NCBI GenBank assembly: GCA_029782145.1
Contig: JAKOVH010000026.1
Coordinates: 62,001 to 126,000 of the forward strand
DNA from: Actinomycetes bacterium
GTDB lineage: Bacteria; Actinomycetota; Acidimicrobiia; Acidimicrobiales; Acidimicrobilacustridaceae
Reading direction: 5' to 3'
DNA: 64,000 bases
The translations under genes were made by a program, and so were the position numbers. Shown in pieces: positions 25,342 through 33,598 of this stretch. Below the pieces are notes generated by a model, which ran no database searches, was not told the DNA's origin, and saw nothing but the letters and a program-made list of their open reading frames with translations. Every line of letters begins with the position of its first letter. The first letter of the stretch is position 1.

Positions 25342-26748
25342 TCAGCCCACCACGCCGTTCTTCTCCGAGACCCGGTCGGCGTTGAGCTTCAGGCCAGCGG
25401 CCGACGCCACCGGCGGGTCGACCTTTACGACGAAGCTCGGATCGCACTCGAACTGCCCACGCTGCTCGGGGGACCACTGCACGAACTCGGTCCCCTGCAG
25501 GTTCAGGACCATCCCGCACGCACCGGGCACGTTGCGGCCCGGGTCCATGGTCGAGTGCAGGCCCCCGCCGGTCCAGTCGTGCACCTGGTGGAGCTCGTCG
25601 AGCACGCACTGGCTGGTGAGGTTCGAGCCGCACGCCTTGGCACCGGTGGCCCACAGCAGGAACGCCGAGGTGGCCTGGGCCCCGAGCAGCGACACGTCGC
25701 CGCCGTGGGCGGTCACGATGTCGATGTACTGCTGGGTCGTCGGGTTGAGGTCGGCCTGCTCGAGCGGCGTGAACAGCATCTTCGAGTAGACCCGGTCGGC
25801 GTTGCCCGAGACGTTCCAGTCCGAGAACTCCGGCGTCACGAAGTTGGCCTCGGTGAACCAGACCGGGTCGTAGCCGAGCTGAGCGGCGGCGTCGAGGAAG
25901 TTCTCGAAGTAGGGGCTCGGTGAGCCGGAGAAGTACACCATCTGCGCGCCGCAGTCCTTGAGCCGCTGCACGAACGGCTTCCAGTCGGTCTCGCCCTGCA
26001 CGGCGTAGGTCTGGGTGCAGGCGTCGAGGAAGGTGAAGCCCTGCGAGGTGTAGGTGCCGAGCACCTTCTCGGTCGTGTCGACGGTGGCGGGCAGGCTGCT
26101 GTAGACGACCGCCGCCTTCTTCACCTCGTCGGGGTAGGCGCGCGCCAGCGCGGCGGCCTGCTGGACCGAGTTGTAGTCGATGGGGTTCGGCACCGGCTGC
26201 ACCATCAACGGCCCCATGGCGAAGTCGGACGTGCCGGTGAAGCCGGGGACGGCGGCGAGGCGGCAACCGACCCGAGCGGACTCGGCGCCACCGTCGAGGG
26301 CGAACCCCTCGCCGACCATCATGAACACCTGCCCGCAGGCGTTCTGGATGGCGATGGCGGCGTCGAGGATCTTGGCGTCGTAGTAGTTGCCGACGACCTT
26401 GCGGCCGTTGATGCCGCCCTGGTCGTTGCACCAGTCGATCATCGCCTTCATGGCGTCGGCCATCTCGTGGTTCAGGCCCGGCGCGCCCTGGTAGCCGGCG
26501 TCGTCGCCGTAGCCGATGGTGATCTGGGTGTCGGTGACGCCCTGCTGGGTGGCGCCGCCCGCGTCGCCCGGGCCGCACGGCGAGGCCAGGGTGCCGAACG
26601 AGGTGCTCGCCGCGGGCGTGGTCGGGCCGCCGCCCGGACCGGTGTCGTCGGTGCCGAGCCCGTCTCGGTTGCCGCTGCAACCGACCGCCACGAGGGTCAT
26701 GGCCGCGAGGAGCGCACCCCAACGCCGGCGCAGATGTGGGCGCCCCAC
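25342..26748 (-). CDS. ABC-transporter substrate-binding lipoprotein, LivJ-type
   Basis: The 468-residue product has a lipoprotein signal with lipobox VAVGCSGN (Cys near residue 25) and a periplasmic-binding-protein type I fold of the branched-chain amino-acid/amide family: TQITIGYGDDAG, INGRKVVGNYYD, CGQVFMMVGEG and QMVYFSG. Six or more cysteines in the mature domain suggest disulfides. Length is typical. No permease or ATPase gene is nearby, so it may work with a distant transporter or act as a sensor. The GTG start lies 5 bases after GGGAGG. Confidence 0.85.
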   Translation of the reverse strand: MGRPHLRRRWGALLAAMTLVAVGCSGNRDGLGTDDTGPGGGPTTPAASTSFGTLASPCGPGDAGGATQQGVTDTQITIGYGDDAGYQGAPGLNHEMADAMKAMIDWCNDQGGINGRKVVGNYYDAKILDAAIAIQNACGQVFMMVGEGFALDGGAESARVGCRLAAVPGFTGTSDFAMGPLMVQPVPNPIDYNSVQQAAALARAYPDEVKKAAVVYSSLPATVDTTEKVLGTYTSQGFTFLDACTQTYAVQGETDWKPFVQRLKDCGAQMVYFSGSPSPYFENFLDAAAQLGYDPVWFTEANFVTPEFSDWNVSGNADRVYSKMLFTPLEQADLNPTTQQYIDIVTAHGGDVSLLGAQATSAFLLWATGAKACGSNLTSQCVLDELHQVHDWTGGGLHSTMDPGRNVPGACGMVLNLQGTEFVQWSPEQRGQFECDPSFVVKVDPPVASAAGLKLNADRVSEKNGVVG

Positions 26749-26951
26749 GGCAACCTCCCGGTCAACAGGGCTCGGAGCGGGCGCACGCATCCCCGGCCCC
26801 ACGACGTGAGTGTGACGGACGACACATGCGAGGCGAACGTAGGCCGCGTCGGGTGACCCGTCAATCGGCGGGTGCCGGCGACAGTGCCACCCTTCCGCTC
26901 ACGGCCGCGGGCGGGCACAGTGGCACGCGGAGTTCGAGCGAGGGAGGGCGC

Positions 26952-27293
26952 ATGGAGCCGATCGAGGTGGTGGAGCGGTTCGGGGCGGCGTGGGCGGCCC
27001 ACGACCTCGACGCCACGCTGGCGCTGGTCAGCGACGACGTGGTGTTCGAGAGCACCGGCCCCGCGCCCGACGGTGTGCGCCACGAGGGCCGCGACGCGGT
27101 GCGGTCGGCGTGGCTTCCGATCTTCGACGACCCGGCCGCCACCTTCACCGTGGAGGACACCCACTTCGCAAGCGGTGACGCCGTGGTGCAGCAGTGGCGC
27201 TACGACTGGGGCGACGGCCACGTGCGGGGCGTCGACCTGTTCCGGGTGCGCGACGGCCGGGTGAGCGAGAAGCTCTCCTACGTGAAGGGGTGA
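26952..27293 (+). CDS. SnoaL-like/NTF2-fold protein
   Basis: The 113-residue protein has the NTF2-like pattern: helix ERFGAAWAAHDLDATLALVSDDVVFES, then GRDAV, and a late strand VDLFRVRDGRVSEKLSYVKG. Small proteins of this fold act as isomerases, hydrolases or ligand carriers. The start follows GAGGGAGGGCGC. It is 4 bases from an enoyl-CoA hydratase gene and is probably co-transcribed with it, which suggests a role in acyl-CoA metabolism; this is inferred from context. Confidence 0.8.
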   Translation: MEPIEVVERFGAAWAAHDLDATLALVSDDVVFESTGPAPDGVRHEGRDAVRSAWLPIFDDPAATFTVEDTHFASGDAVVQQWRYDWGDGHVRGVDLFRVRDGRVSEKLSYVKG

Positions 27294-27297
27294 CGAG

Positions 27298-28086
27298 GTG
27301 GACGCCACGAGCACGAGCGTGACGAGCGAGGTGGTGAGGCCCGGCGTCGTGGTCGTCACCATCGACCGGCCCGAGCGGCGCAACGCCATCGACGGGCCGA
27401 CCGCCCGGGCCCTGGCCGAGCAGTTCCGACGCTTCGACGCCGACGACGCGCTGCACGCCGCGGTGCTCACCGGGGCGGGCGGCACGTTCTGCGCCGGCGC
27501 CGACCTGAAGGCGATCAGCGAGGGCCAGGGCAACCGGGTGGAGGCCGACATGGGCCTCGACGGCCCGCTGGGCCCCACCCGCATGCTGTTGGCCAAGCCG
27601 GTGATCGCCGCCGTGGAGGGCTTCGCCGTGGCCGGCGGGCTGGAGCTGGCGCTGTGGTGCGACCTGCGGGTGGCGGCGAGCGACGCCACCTTCGGGGTCT
27701 ACTGCCGGCGCTGGGGTGTGCCGCTGGTGGACGGCGGCACCATCCGCCTGCCCCGCCTCATCGGGCACTCCCATGCCCTCGACCTCATCCTCACCGGCCG
27801 GGGCGTCAGCGGCGAGGAGGCCCAGCGCATGGGGTTGGCCAACCGCCTGGTCGAGCCCGGCCGGGCGCTCGACGCCGCCGTCGAGCTGGCGAGCGAGCTG
27901 GCCGCGCTCCCCCAGGGCTGCCTGCGCAGCGACCGCCGCTCGGCCCACGAGCAGTGGGACCTGCCGCTCGCCCAGGCCTTGGAGCACGAGACCCGGTTGG
28001 GCCTCGAGGTCCTGCGCTCCGGTGAGAGCCTGGAGGGCGCGGCCCGCTTCGCCGCCGGCGAGGGCCGCCACGGCCAGCCCGCCTGA
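27298..28086 (+). CDS. Enoyl-CoA hydratase/isomerase
   Basis: The 262-residue crotonase has both oxyanion-hole segments: GAGGTFCAGADLKAI (about residues 59-73) and AVEGFAVAGGLELALWCDLRVA (about 104-125). The GTG start overlaps a short GACGAG Shine-Dalgarno-like stretch, 4 bases after the preceding stop. It probably hydrates 2-enoyl-CoA or isomerises a related acyl-CoA in fatty-acid or aromatic degradation. The other crotonase gene near 33 kb is only distantly similar. Confidence 0.9.
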   Translation: MDATSTSVTSEVVRPGVVVVTIDRPERRNAIDGPTARALAEQFRRFDADDALHAAVLTGAGGTFCAGADLKAISEGQGNRVEADMGLDGPLGPTRMLLAKPVIAAVEGFAVAGGLELALWCDLRVAASDATFGVYCRRWGVPLVDGGTIRLPRLIGHSHALDLILTGRGVSGEEAQRMGLANRLVEPGRALDAAVELASELAALPQGCLRSDRRSAHEQWDLPLAQALEHETRLGLEVLRSGESLEGAARFAAGEGRHGQPA

Positions 28087-28151
28087 TCGGCAGCGGGCGA
28101 TCGCCCGGTCGGTGGGCTGCGTCTCGGGGTTGGCCCGTCCCGCTCGTCCGT

Positions 28152-28167
28152 ATACCCTCGGGGGTAT
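28152..28167. promoter_or_regulatory. CsoR/CstR-like operator overlapping a start codon
   Basis: ATACCCTCGGGGGTAT has the TACCC...GGGTA form bound by CsoR-family (copper or persulfide) repressors. It overlaps the first two bases of the ATG of the Cys-rich protein, so bound repressor would block both transcription and start. A near-identical site occurs at 62841-62856. Confidence 0.65.
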
Positions 28168-28315
28168 GTGCAGCCGAGTTGAGTGCCCTTCCTGCCACCG
28201 TCCCACCTACGCCGGTTGCGGCAACCACGTCGAGCAGGTCCTCGGCGACGTGCCGCCCACCGAGCGCTGCCGGTGCGACGCCACCCCGCCCCGTCGCTCC
28301 CGGGCACGGCGCTGA
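28166..28315 (+). CDS. Small cysteine-rich protein
   Basis: This 49-residue protein has six cysteines: C2, C7-x2-C10, C18, and C35-x-C37, in the arrangement CPSC...AGCGNHV...CRC, followed by a basic tail. The spacing suggests a zinc- or copper-binding knuckle, or a thiol carrier. The ATG overlaps the CsoR-like operator, which implies a leaderless message. The next gene starts 4 bases after its stop. It is probably a metal- or sulfide-stress protein, inferred from the operator; the family function is not known to me. Confidence 0.7.
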   Translation: MCSRVECPSCHRPTYAGCGNHVEQVLGDVPPTERCRCDATPPRRSRARR

Positions 28316-28319
28316 GCCG

Positions 28320-28553
28320 ATGTGCGGGCTGAGCCGCCTGCTGCTGCCCGCCATGCTCGTCGGGGTGGCGACGTCGACCCTGACCGGCAGCGACCTGGCC
28401 GGGTGGCTGGCGGCTGGGATCACCGTGGCCGTCCTGGCCGTCGCCGCGAAGGTCCGGGGCACGACGGCGACCTGCGCCATCTCCCTGCCGCCCCACCACG
28501 AGCCCGTCGACCAGACCGACGACGCTGCGACCGACGAGCGCTCCACCACCTGA
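28320..28553 (+). CDS. Small membrane protein in the Cys-rich operon
   Basis: The 77-residue protein has two hydrophobic segments (about residues 5-20 and 25-43) and a polar C-terminal tail containing one Cys and a PPHH motif. It starts 4 bases after the Cys-rich gene's stop, so both are probably expressed from the CsoR-like promoter. Function unknown. A role in metal or sulfur handling at the membrane is a guess from context. Confidence 0.6.
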   Translation: MCGLSRLLLPAMLVGVATSTLTGSDLAGWLAAGITVAVLAVAAKVRGTTATCAISLPPHHEPVDQTDDAATDERSTT

Positions 28554-28626
28554 CCATCGGCCGCCGTCACGCTCGCTCCGAGGCCGGAGGCGGGGCCGCT
28601 CCGTAGACTGTGACGGAGGAGGCGGG

Positions 28627-29028
28627 ATGGCCACATCGGTCCACACACACCTGATGTTCCAGAACGGGCGGGCGCTCGAGGCGGTGCGCCGCTACGAGGA
28701 GGTCTTCGGGGAGGGGTTCTCCGTCGACGAGCTCGACCTCTACGACGAGGCCGCCGCCGGCCTGACCGGTCAGGTCCAGCTGGCGGTGTGCACCCTGCTC
28801 GGCCAGCGGGTCACGTTCTTCGACAGCCCCGTGTCGCACGGGTTCGACATGACGCCGTCGATCTCGCTGTTCGTGGAGTGCGACGACGACGCCGAGCTCG
28901 AGCGCCTCTTCGGCGCGCTGGGCGTGGAGGGGCAGGTCTTCATGCCGCTGGGCGACTACGGCTTCAGTCGCCGCTACGGCTGGCTGGCGGACCGCTTCGG
29001 CGTGCCCTGGCAGCTCAACCTCGCGTGA
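28627..29028 (+). CDS. VOC-superfamily (PhnB-like) protein
   Basis: The 133-residue protein resembles the PhnB/3-demethylubiquinone-9 methyltransferase-like branch of the VOC superfamily: LMFQNGRALEAVRRYEEVF at the N-terminus, SISLFVECDDDAELERLFGAL in the middle, and YGWLADRFGVPWQLNL at the end. These proteins are metal-binding or ligand-binding, often without a proven reaction. A TAGACT box (28604-28609) and GGAGGAGG precede the ATG. Confidence 0.85.
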   Translation: MATSVHTHLMFQNGRALEAVRRYEEVFGEGFSVDELDLYDEAAAGLTGQVQLAVCTLLGQRVTFFDSPVSHGFDMTPSISLFVECDDDAELERLFGALGVEGQVFMPLGDYGFSRRYGWLADRFGVPWQLNLA

Positions 29029-29092
29029 TCCGATCCTGCTGGGGATCGACAGCTCGGAGCTTGATTCCCTCCGACGGTCCCTCTGCTCGTCG

Positions 29093-30106
29093 TCACCCGT
29101 CCTCGGCGAGCAGCTCGGCCGCGACGTAGAGCCAGGCGGCCTCACCCGAGGTGCACGAGGCGAGGGTGCGCCGGTAGTCGTCGACCTCGTAGAGGTCGGC
29201 CGCGGCGAGCTCGTCGGTGGTGATCTCGAACACCGTGCCCGTGACCTCGGCGTGCGGGTCGTCGCTGCGGGTCACGACCGGGTGGCGGTCGAGCCCGCTG
29301 GCGGCCACGACGGCCGGGTCGGCGATGGCGATCCAGCTCTGCGCGAACCCGGTCACAGCCGCCGGGCGGCCGGCGAGGTGCCGACCGAAGGTGTGCACCT
29401 GCACCTCGGGCTGTTGCAGGGTGCCGTAGGAGAACAGCGACGTGGTGGTGCCGGCCCGACCGCCGATGCGGCGCAGCTCGGGGCGGGCCGGGTCGTCGTG
29501 GCCGACGACGACCGTGGCGCTCGCCGCCGGGTCGTGCTCGTCGAGGTAGCGACGACACGCCGGGTGGTAGCGGGCGGCGAACAGCTCCCGGGCCCGGCCC
29601 GCACCCCCGAGCAGATCGGCGTCGCGCTCGACGCCCCGGGCGAGGGCCACGTCGGGGCTGCAGTCGAGGAACACCACGTCGTCCCACACCGCACGCAGCT
29701 CGCGCTGGAGGAACGAGCCGTCGACGACGACCACGGCGTCGCCCGGAGCCTCGCACCACTGCGGGTCGAGCACGGTGTCGGTGGCCAGGTCGATGACGGC
29801 GGGCCGGTAGCGGCGGTCGCCGCCCGGCCCGAGCGGTCCCAGCACGTGCTCGGCGAGGGCGCCGAAGTCGTAGGCGTCGAGGTAGTAGCCGTCGGGGTCG
29901 TGCCGCCCCCGGCGGTGCCGCACGGCGCGGGGGTGGTGGAAGCCGTCCATGGAGATCCGCACCACGGGAGCGCCACGGGCACGCAGGGCGGCGGCCAGCT
30001 CGTCGGCGAAGGTGGTCTTGCCGGCCGCCGTGATGCCGTCGATCGCGACCCGCCACGGGCGGTCGGTGCGCACGGCGAGGAGGTGGTCGGCGATGCGAGC
30101 GACCAC
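29093..30106 (-). CDS. P-loop (uridine kinase-like) kinase fused to a gamma-glutamylcyclotransferase-like domain
   Basis: Residues 1-215 of this 337-residue protein form a nucleoside/uridine-kinase-like P-loop domain: Walker A GITAAGKTT (24-32), SMDGFHH (52-58), and VVDGSFLQ (128-134). Residues 222-337 form an AIG2/gamma-glutamylcyclotransferase-like fold with YGTLQ (227-231) and a candidate catalytic Glu in YEVDDYRR (306-313). The combination is unusual; a link between nucleotide phosphorylation and glutamyl or mycothiol turnover is speculation. GTG at 30106 was chosen by fold; an in-frame GTG 25 codons upstream is possible. A membrane-protein gene ends upstream. Confidence 0.8.
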   Translation of the reverse strand: MVARIADHLLAVRTDRPWRVAIDGITAAGKTTFADELAAALRARGAPVVRISMDGFHHPRAVRHRRGRHDPDGYYLDAYDFGALAEHVLGPLGPGGDRRYRPAVIDLATDTVLDPQWCEAPGDAVVVVDGSFLQRELRAVWDDVVFLDCSPDVALARGVERDADLLGGAGRARELFAARYHPACRRYLDEHDPAASATVVVGHDDPARPELRRIGGRAGTTTSLFSYGTLQQPEVQVHTFGRHLAGRPAAVTGFAQSWIAIADPAVVAASGLDRHPVVTRSDDPHAEVTGTVFEITTDELAAADLYEVDDYRRTLASCTSGEAAWLYVAAELLAEDG

Positions 30107-30192
30107 CCGCCGGCGCCGGTCGCCGACGCCCTGGACGCCGTCGCCGGGGTCGGCCTCGCTCGGCTCGTCGGTCGCGGCCACGGCCTCGCGCG

Positions 30193-30429
30193 CTACGCGG
30201 AGGGGCGGGACCGGACGCGCCCACACGTCAGGTAGGCCACCGGGCCGACGAAGTTCACGGCGAGCGCCGGGGCCCATGCCCACTTGGGGCCGCGCACCTG
30301 CGCGGCCGGCCGGCGGGCCAGGTCGGTGGCGGCCACGGCCAGGAGGGTGAACTGCACCGCGGCACCGGCCACGATCGCCCGCTTCTGGCCGGTGGTGAGG
30401 TCCTTCCACTTCTTCTTCGGTCGTGCCAT
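30193..30429 (-). CDS. Small membrane protein (PLDc_N-like)
   Basis: The 78-residue protein starts MARPKKKWKDLTTGQKRAIV and has two hydrophobic segments (about 18-36 and 50-70), resembling small actinobacterial PLDc_N-type membrane proteins. No catalytic site is visible. It is upstream of the kinase-cyclotransferase gene on the same strand, with a gap of about 90 bases, and may be co-transcribed. Confidence 0.65.
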   Translation of the reverse strand: MARPKKKWKDLTTGQKRAIVAGAAVQFTLLAVAATDLARRPAAQVRGPKWAWAPALAVNFVGPVAYLTCGRVRSRPSA

Positions 30430-30516
30430 CGGGCCAGGATGCCAGGCCGTACGACCCGAGCGTCCGTCCGCTCCCTCGCCGGCGGGAGACGGGGCGACCC
30501 TGGCCACCGCTGCGGT

Positions 30517-30522
30517 TAGCGT
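30517..30522 (+). promoter_or_regulatory. -10 box of a probably leaderless methyltransferase gene
   Basis: TAGCGT lies 7 bases before the ATG, and there is no Shine-Dalgarno sequence. The arrangement is the same as at 20706 and 61674. Confidence 0.45.
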
Positions 30523-30529
30523 CGGGGCG

Positions 30530-31144
30530 ATGTCGCCCAACCGCTGGATCGAGCTGACCGAGAAGAACCCGGGCCACTCGGCCTGGTACATCGAGCGCTT
30601 CCGGTCGATGGCGGCCGAGGGCGCGGACCTCGACGGCGAGGCCCGCCTCGTCGACGCCATGGTGGGCCGCGGCGCCCGCGTGCTCGACGCCGGCTGCGGT
30701 CCGGGGCGGGTCGGTGGCCACCTCCACCGGGCCGGCCACCAGGTCGTCGGGGTCGACCTCGACCCGCAGCTCATCACCGCCGCCGAGCAGGACCACCCCG
30801 GCCCCACGTGGCTGGTTGCCGACCTCGCCGGGCTCGACCTGCCGGCGACCGGCATCGACGAGGGCTTCGACGCAATCGTCTGCGCCGGCAACGTCATGAC
30901 CTTCCTCGACCCGGCCACCCGCCGGCCCGTCCTCGCCCGGCTGCGCGCCCACCTGCGCGACGGCGGCCGCATCGTCACCGGGTTCGGGTCGGGACGCGAC
31001 TACCCGTTCGAGGAGTTCCTCGACGACGTGGCCGCCGTGGGGTTGTCGCCCGACCTGCTGCTCTCCACCTGGGACCTGCGGCCGTTCAGGTCCGACTCCG
31101 ACTTCCTCGTGGCAGTGCTGTCACCCGGCATCGCCGGCACCTGA
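30530..31144 (+). CDS. Class I SAM-dependent methyltransferase
   Basis: The 204-residue protein has the SAM-binding motif I VLDAGCGPGRVGGHL (about 51-65), acidic motif VVGVDLDP after strand 2, and motif ADLAGLDLP and GFDAIVCAGNVMTF further on. The target is unknown; the N-terminal NPGHSAWYIERFR helix is seen in small-molecule methyltransferases of this class. The gene is divergent from the small membrane-protein gene. Confidence 0.88.
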   Translation: MSPNRWIELTEKNPGHSAWYIERFRSMAAEGADLDGEARLVDAMVGRGARVLDAGCGPGRVGGHLHRAGHQVVGVDLDPQLITAAEQDHPGPTWLVADLAGLDLPATGIDEGFDAIVCAGNVMTFLDPATRRPVLARLRAHLRDGGRIVTGFGSGRDYPFEEFLDDVAAVGLSPDLLLSTWDLRPFRSDSDFLVAVLSPGIAGT

Positions 31145-31190
31145 GCCCGGCCGGCACCTGAGCGCGGCCGCACCCCGGAGGCGTCGGCGC

Positions 31191-31562
31191 TCAGTCGCCG
31201 AGGGCGACGCAGGAGGGACCCTCGCCGGGCGCGCCGGCCACCCGGTGGCGGATCCCCGAGCGCAGCGCCACCACGACGGTGAACGCCTCCCCTTCCGGAC
31301 GGACCTCGTCGGCGTGGCCGTCGACGATGAGCTGGTAGTCCTCGCCTGCGGGCGGCGTCCACGTGAGGCACAGGTCCGGGTGCTCGCCGAGGTGGCGGGC
31401 GGCGCTGGGCCCGACCCGCACCACGAGCCGGTCGCCGTCGAGCTCCACCTTCGACGTGCCGACGTGGGGGCGGCCGTCGGCCGAGACCGTGACGACGGTG
31501 GCCCGGCGGCCGTACGTGTCGAGGTGCCGTGGGAGCTCGGCCGGGTCGAACATCGTCGCCAT
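31191..31562 (-). CDS. Pyridoxamine 5'-phosphate oxidase-like flavin protein
   Basis: The 123-residue protein matches the small split-barrel FMN/F420-binding family: RATVVTVSADGRPHVG, then VRVGPSAARHLGEHPDLCLTW, and DYQLIVDGHA. Members reduce or bind FMN, heme or F420-linked substrates. The start MATMFDP was chosen because it precedes the fold by about 10 residues. A VapC remnant begins on the other strand about 30 bases beyond its start codon. Confidence 0.8.
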   Translation of the reverse strand: MATMFDPAELPRHLDTYGRRATVVTVSADGRPHVGTSKVELDGDRLVVRVGPSAARHLGEHPDLCLTWTPPAGEDYQLIVDGHADEVRPEGEAFTVVVALRSGIRHRVAGAPGEGPSCVALGD

Positions 31563-31593
31563 GGCGCCAAGGCTACGTGCGGCCGCGCTCCGG

Positions 31594-31731
31594 CGAGCCC
31601 GCCACGCAACCGGCACCTTCCCGTTCGATCGGCTGCTGGTCGCCCAGGCCCAGAGCGAGTCCCTCGTGCTCGTCACCGCCGACGCCGCCATCCAGCCCTA
31701 CGACGTCGAGACCCTGCCGGCCACCACCTGA
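31594..31731 (+). pseudogene. Second VapC-type PIN-domain remnant
   Basis: The frame ending at 31731 encodes FPFDRLLVAQAQSESLVLVTADAAI followed by a Y-D-V segment, the standard C-terminal part of a PIN-domain toxin with two conserved Asp residues (PFD and TAD). The N-terminal part with the first catalytic Asp is missing, and no start codon or antitoxin is evident. It is a decayed toxin gene, distinct in sequence from the remnant at 19.4 kb. Confidence 0.7.
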
Positions 31732-31893
31732 CGCAGAACGCAGGTCACTCGGGATTGAACGGAGAAGGACGCTCCATGAGGCGGCGCCACTGTACGGTCC
31801 TTTGCCTTCGTCGCTGAGCCGTGCGGTGGTTGTCATAGGCCCCCGGTATCGTGAGTCTCGCTTCTCCGCCGTCGTCGAGCAGGAGGCCGTGAC

Positions 31894-32088
31894 GTGGTCC
31901 AGCGAGTCGAGCACGCCGACATCATCGACATGCTTGCCCGGCGTGCAGAGGACTGCGGGCTCGACCTCGCCCGCTTCTACGAGCTCGGCAGGAACGACGA
32001 GCTCGACGACCCCGAACTACGTGATCTCTGGCTTATCTGGGGCGACGTGATCACCGAGGCTGACCTGCGCACGCCAACCCATCGGTGA
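31894..32088 (+). CDS. Small hypothetical protein, first of an unknown pair
   Basis: The 64-residue acidic protein (DELDDPELRDLWLIWGD) is all-helical by pattern and has no known motif. Its GTG start is 7 bases after AGGAGG. The stop overlaps the start of the next gene (GTGA), so the two are translationally coupled. The pair lies next to a toxin remnant and uses somewhat more A/T-ending codons than its neighbours, which hints at acquired DNA. It could be an antitoxin-like or adaptor protein; no direct evidence. Confidence 0.55.
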   Translation: MVQRVEHADIIDMLARRAEDCGLDLARFYELGRNDELDDPELRDLWLIWGDVITEADLRTPTHR

Positions 32089-32783
32089 GCGAACGGCTGG
32101 AGGGCGAGGCCACCGCCTTCGCCACGACGCTCACCCAGCTCATGCGAGCCAGCTTCGGCGGCACCACGCGCTTCGACGTGCTACCGATCGAAGACCGCGT
32201 CAAGATCGGTCCAGGCCCCTTCGAGCCAGGACGGGGCGGCTTTCAGCTCATCCCGATGTATCGGAGCGTCGATCCGCCGAGTCAGCCCGCTCGCCTGTGG
32301 CTCAAGGTGCAGTTCGACCTGAAGCTCGATGACGCCGAGCAGCTTCACCTCATGGTTCTCCACTCCACGTTCGGGCTCTGGGTACAGTCCGACCCGCTGC
32401 GGTCGCCCCGTCCGGTGGCTCGCACCGAGTACGACCGGGAGGCACGCAGCAGGCCGGCTGCCCACCTGCACCTCCACGCCGAGTCGGTCGAGCTGGGCTG
32501 GGTCTTCGGCACCGCCGGCCGCTCCTTGCCACGACAGTCGGAGATCCACTTTCCGGTAGGCGGTCGCCGCTTTCGACCCTCCCTCGAGGAGCTCCTGTTG
32601 TTCTTGAACGACGAGGAGTTGTTCACCGACTGGGTCGACCCGAACTGGCGAGCCGAGGTGGAGAACTCATTGAACGGCTGGCAACGGCTACAGCTCGCCT
32701 CGGCGGTCCGCAACCAGCCGAGCGCCGCGGTCGAGGAGCTCGTCCGGCTCGGTTACACCGTCACGGCGCCAGACACCACCTGA
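32085..32783 (+). CDS. Hypothetical protein, second of the unknown pair
   Basis: The 232-residue protein has no recognised family. It has beta-rich stretches (ARLWLKVQFDLKL, LHLMVLHSTFGLWVQ), a His-rich strand AAHLHLHAESVEL, and a C-terminal helical part with ELLLFLNDEELF and QRLQLASAVRNQPS. No signal peptide or membrane helix is present. It is translated together with the preceding small protein. Codon use is less GC-biased than in neighbouring genes. It could be the effector of a two-gene module; this is conjecture. Confidence 0.6.
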   Translation: MSERLEGEATAFATTLTQLMRASFGGTTRFDVLPIEDRVKIGPGPFEPGRGGFQLIPMYRSVDPPSQPARLWLKVQFDLKLDDAEQLHLMVLHSTFGLWVQSDPLRSPRPVARTEYDREARSRPAAHLHLHAESVELGWVFGTAGRSLPRQSEIHFPVGGRRFRPSLEELLLFLNDEELFTDWVDPNWRAEVENSLNGWQRLQLASAVRNQPSAAVEELVRLGYTVTAPDTT

Positions 32784-32806
32784 GTGGCGTCGTCCAGCGG
32801 TTGGCC

Positions 32807-33598
32807 TCAGCTGGTCTGTGAGCGACCCCGCTCCATGACCGCACGCCGGCGGGCCTCGACCTCGGCGGCCCGGTCGCCCTGGGACGCCAGCCACTCGCTG
32901 CTCACCTTCGTCTCCAGCACGGCCGCGTCGGCGCCGGTGAGCAGCGCCCCCTCGTCGTAGGTCTGGAACAGCCGGCGCACGCCCGGCTGGTCGTTGGAGG
33001 CGATGTCCGCGGCGAGCCGGCGGCAGAACGGCAGGAGCTCGTCGTGGGCCACCAGGTGGTTCACCAGCCCCCACCGCAGCGCCGTCTCGGCGTCGACGAA
33101 GTTCCCGGTGGCCGACATCTCCTTGGCCCGGCGCACCCCCACCGCCGCCGGCAGCTCGACGGTGAGCCCCCAGCCCGGCTGGATGCCGACCCGGGAGTGG
33201 GTGTCGGCGAAGCGGGCCCGCTCGGAGGCGACGAGGAAGTCGCACGCCAGCGCCAGCTCCAGCCCGCCGGTGACCGCCACGCCGTTGACCGCGCCGATCA
33301 CCGGCTTGGAGATCGACAGGAACGGGCGCACCAGCACGGCAGCGTCCATGCCCGAACCGGCGTCGCCGCTCGGCGACATGGTGCCCGCCCCCAGCTCCTT
33401 GAGGTCGAGCCCCGCGCAGAAGGCCGGGTCGGCACCGGTGAGGATCACCACGTCAACCTCGGGGTCATCCTCCGCCCGGCGCACCAGCGCCGGCAGCAGG
33501 CGCCGCACCTCGGCGGACAGCGCGTTGCGGGCCTCGGGACGGTCGAGGGTGACGGTGGCGACCCGCTCCTCGACCTCGTACCGCACGGGATCAGCCAT
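32807..33598 (-). CDS. Enoyl-CoA hydratase
   Basis: The 263-residue crotonase has DPAFCAGLDLKELGAG (first oxyanion segment, about 55-70) and GAVNGVAVTGGLELALACDFLVAS (about 100-123), with GWGLTVELPAAVG in place of the usual SGGTQRLPRLVG region. The acidic residues expected for hydratase activity lie at the typical places in this family, but the exact substrate is unclear. The ATG is preceded by GGGGGAG. Confidence 0.9.
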   Translation of the reverse strand: MADPVRYEVEERVATVTLDRPEARNALSAEVRRLLPALVRRAEDDPEVDVVILTGADPAFCAGLDLKELGAGTMSPSGDAGSGMDAAVLVRPFLSISKPVIGAVNGVAVTGGLELALACDFLVASERARFADTHSRVGIQPGWGLTVELPAAVGVRRAKEMSATGNFVDAETALRWGLVNHLVAHDELLPFCRRLAADIASNDQPGVRRLFQTYDEGALLTGADAAVLETKVSSEWLASQGDRAAEVEARRRAVMERGRSQTS

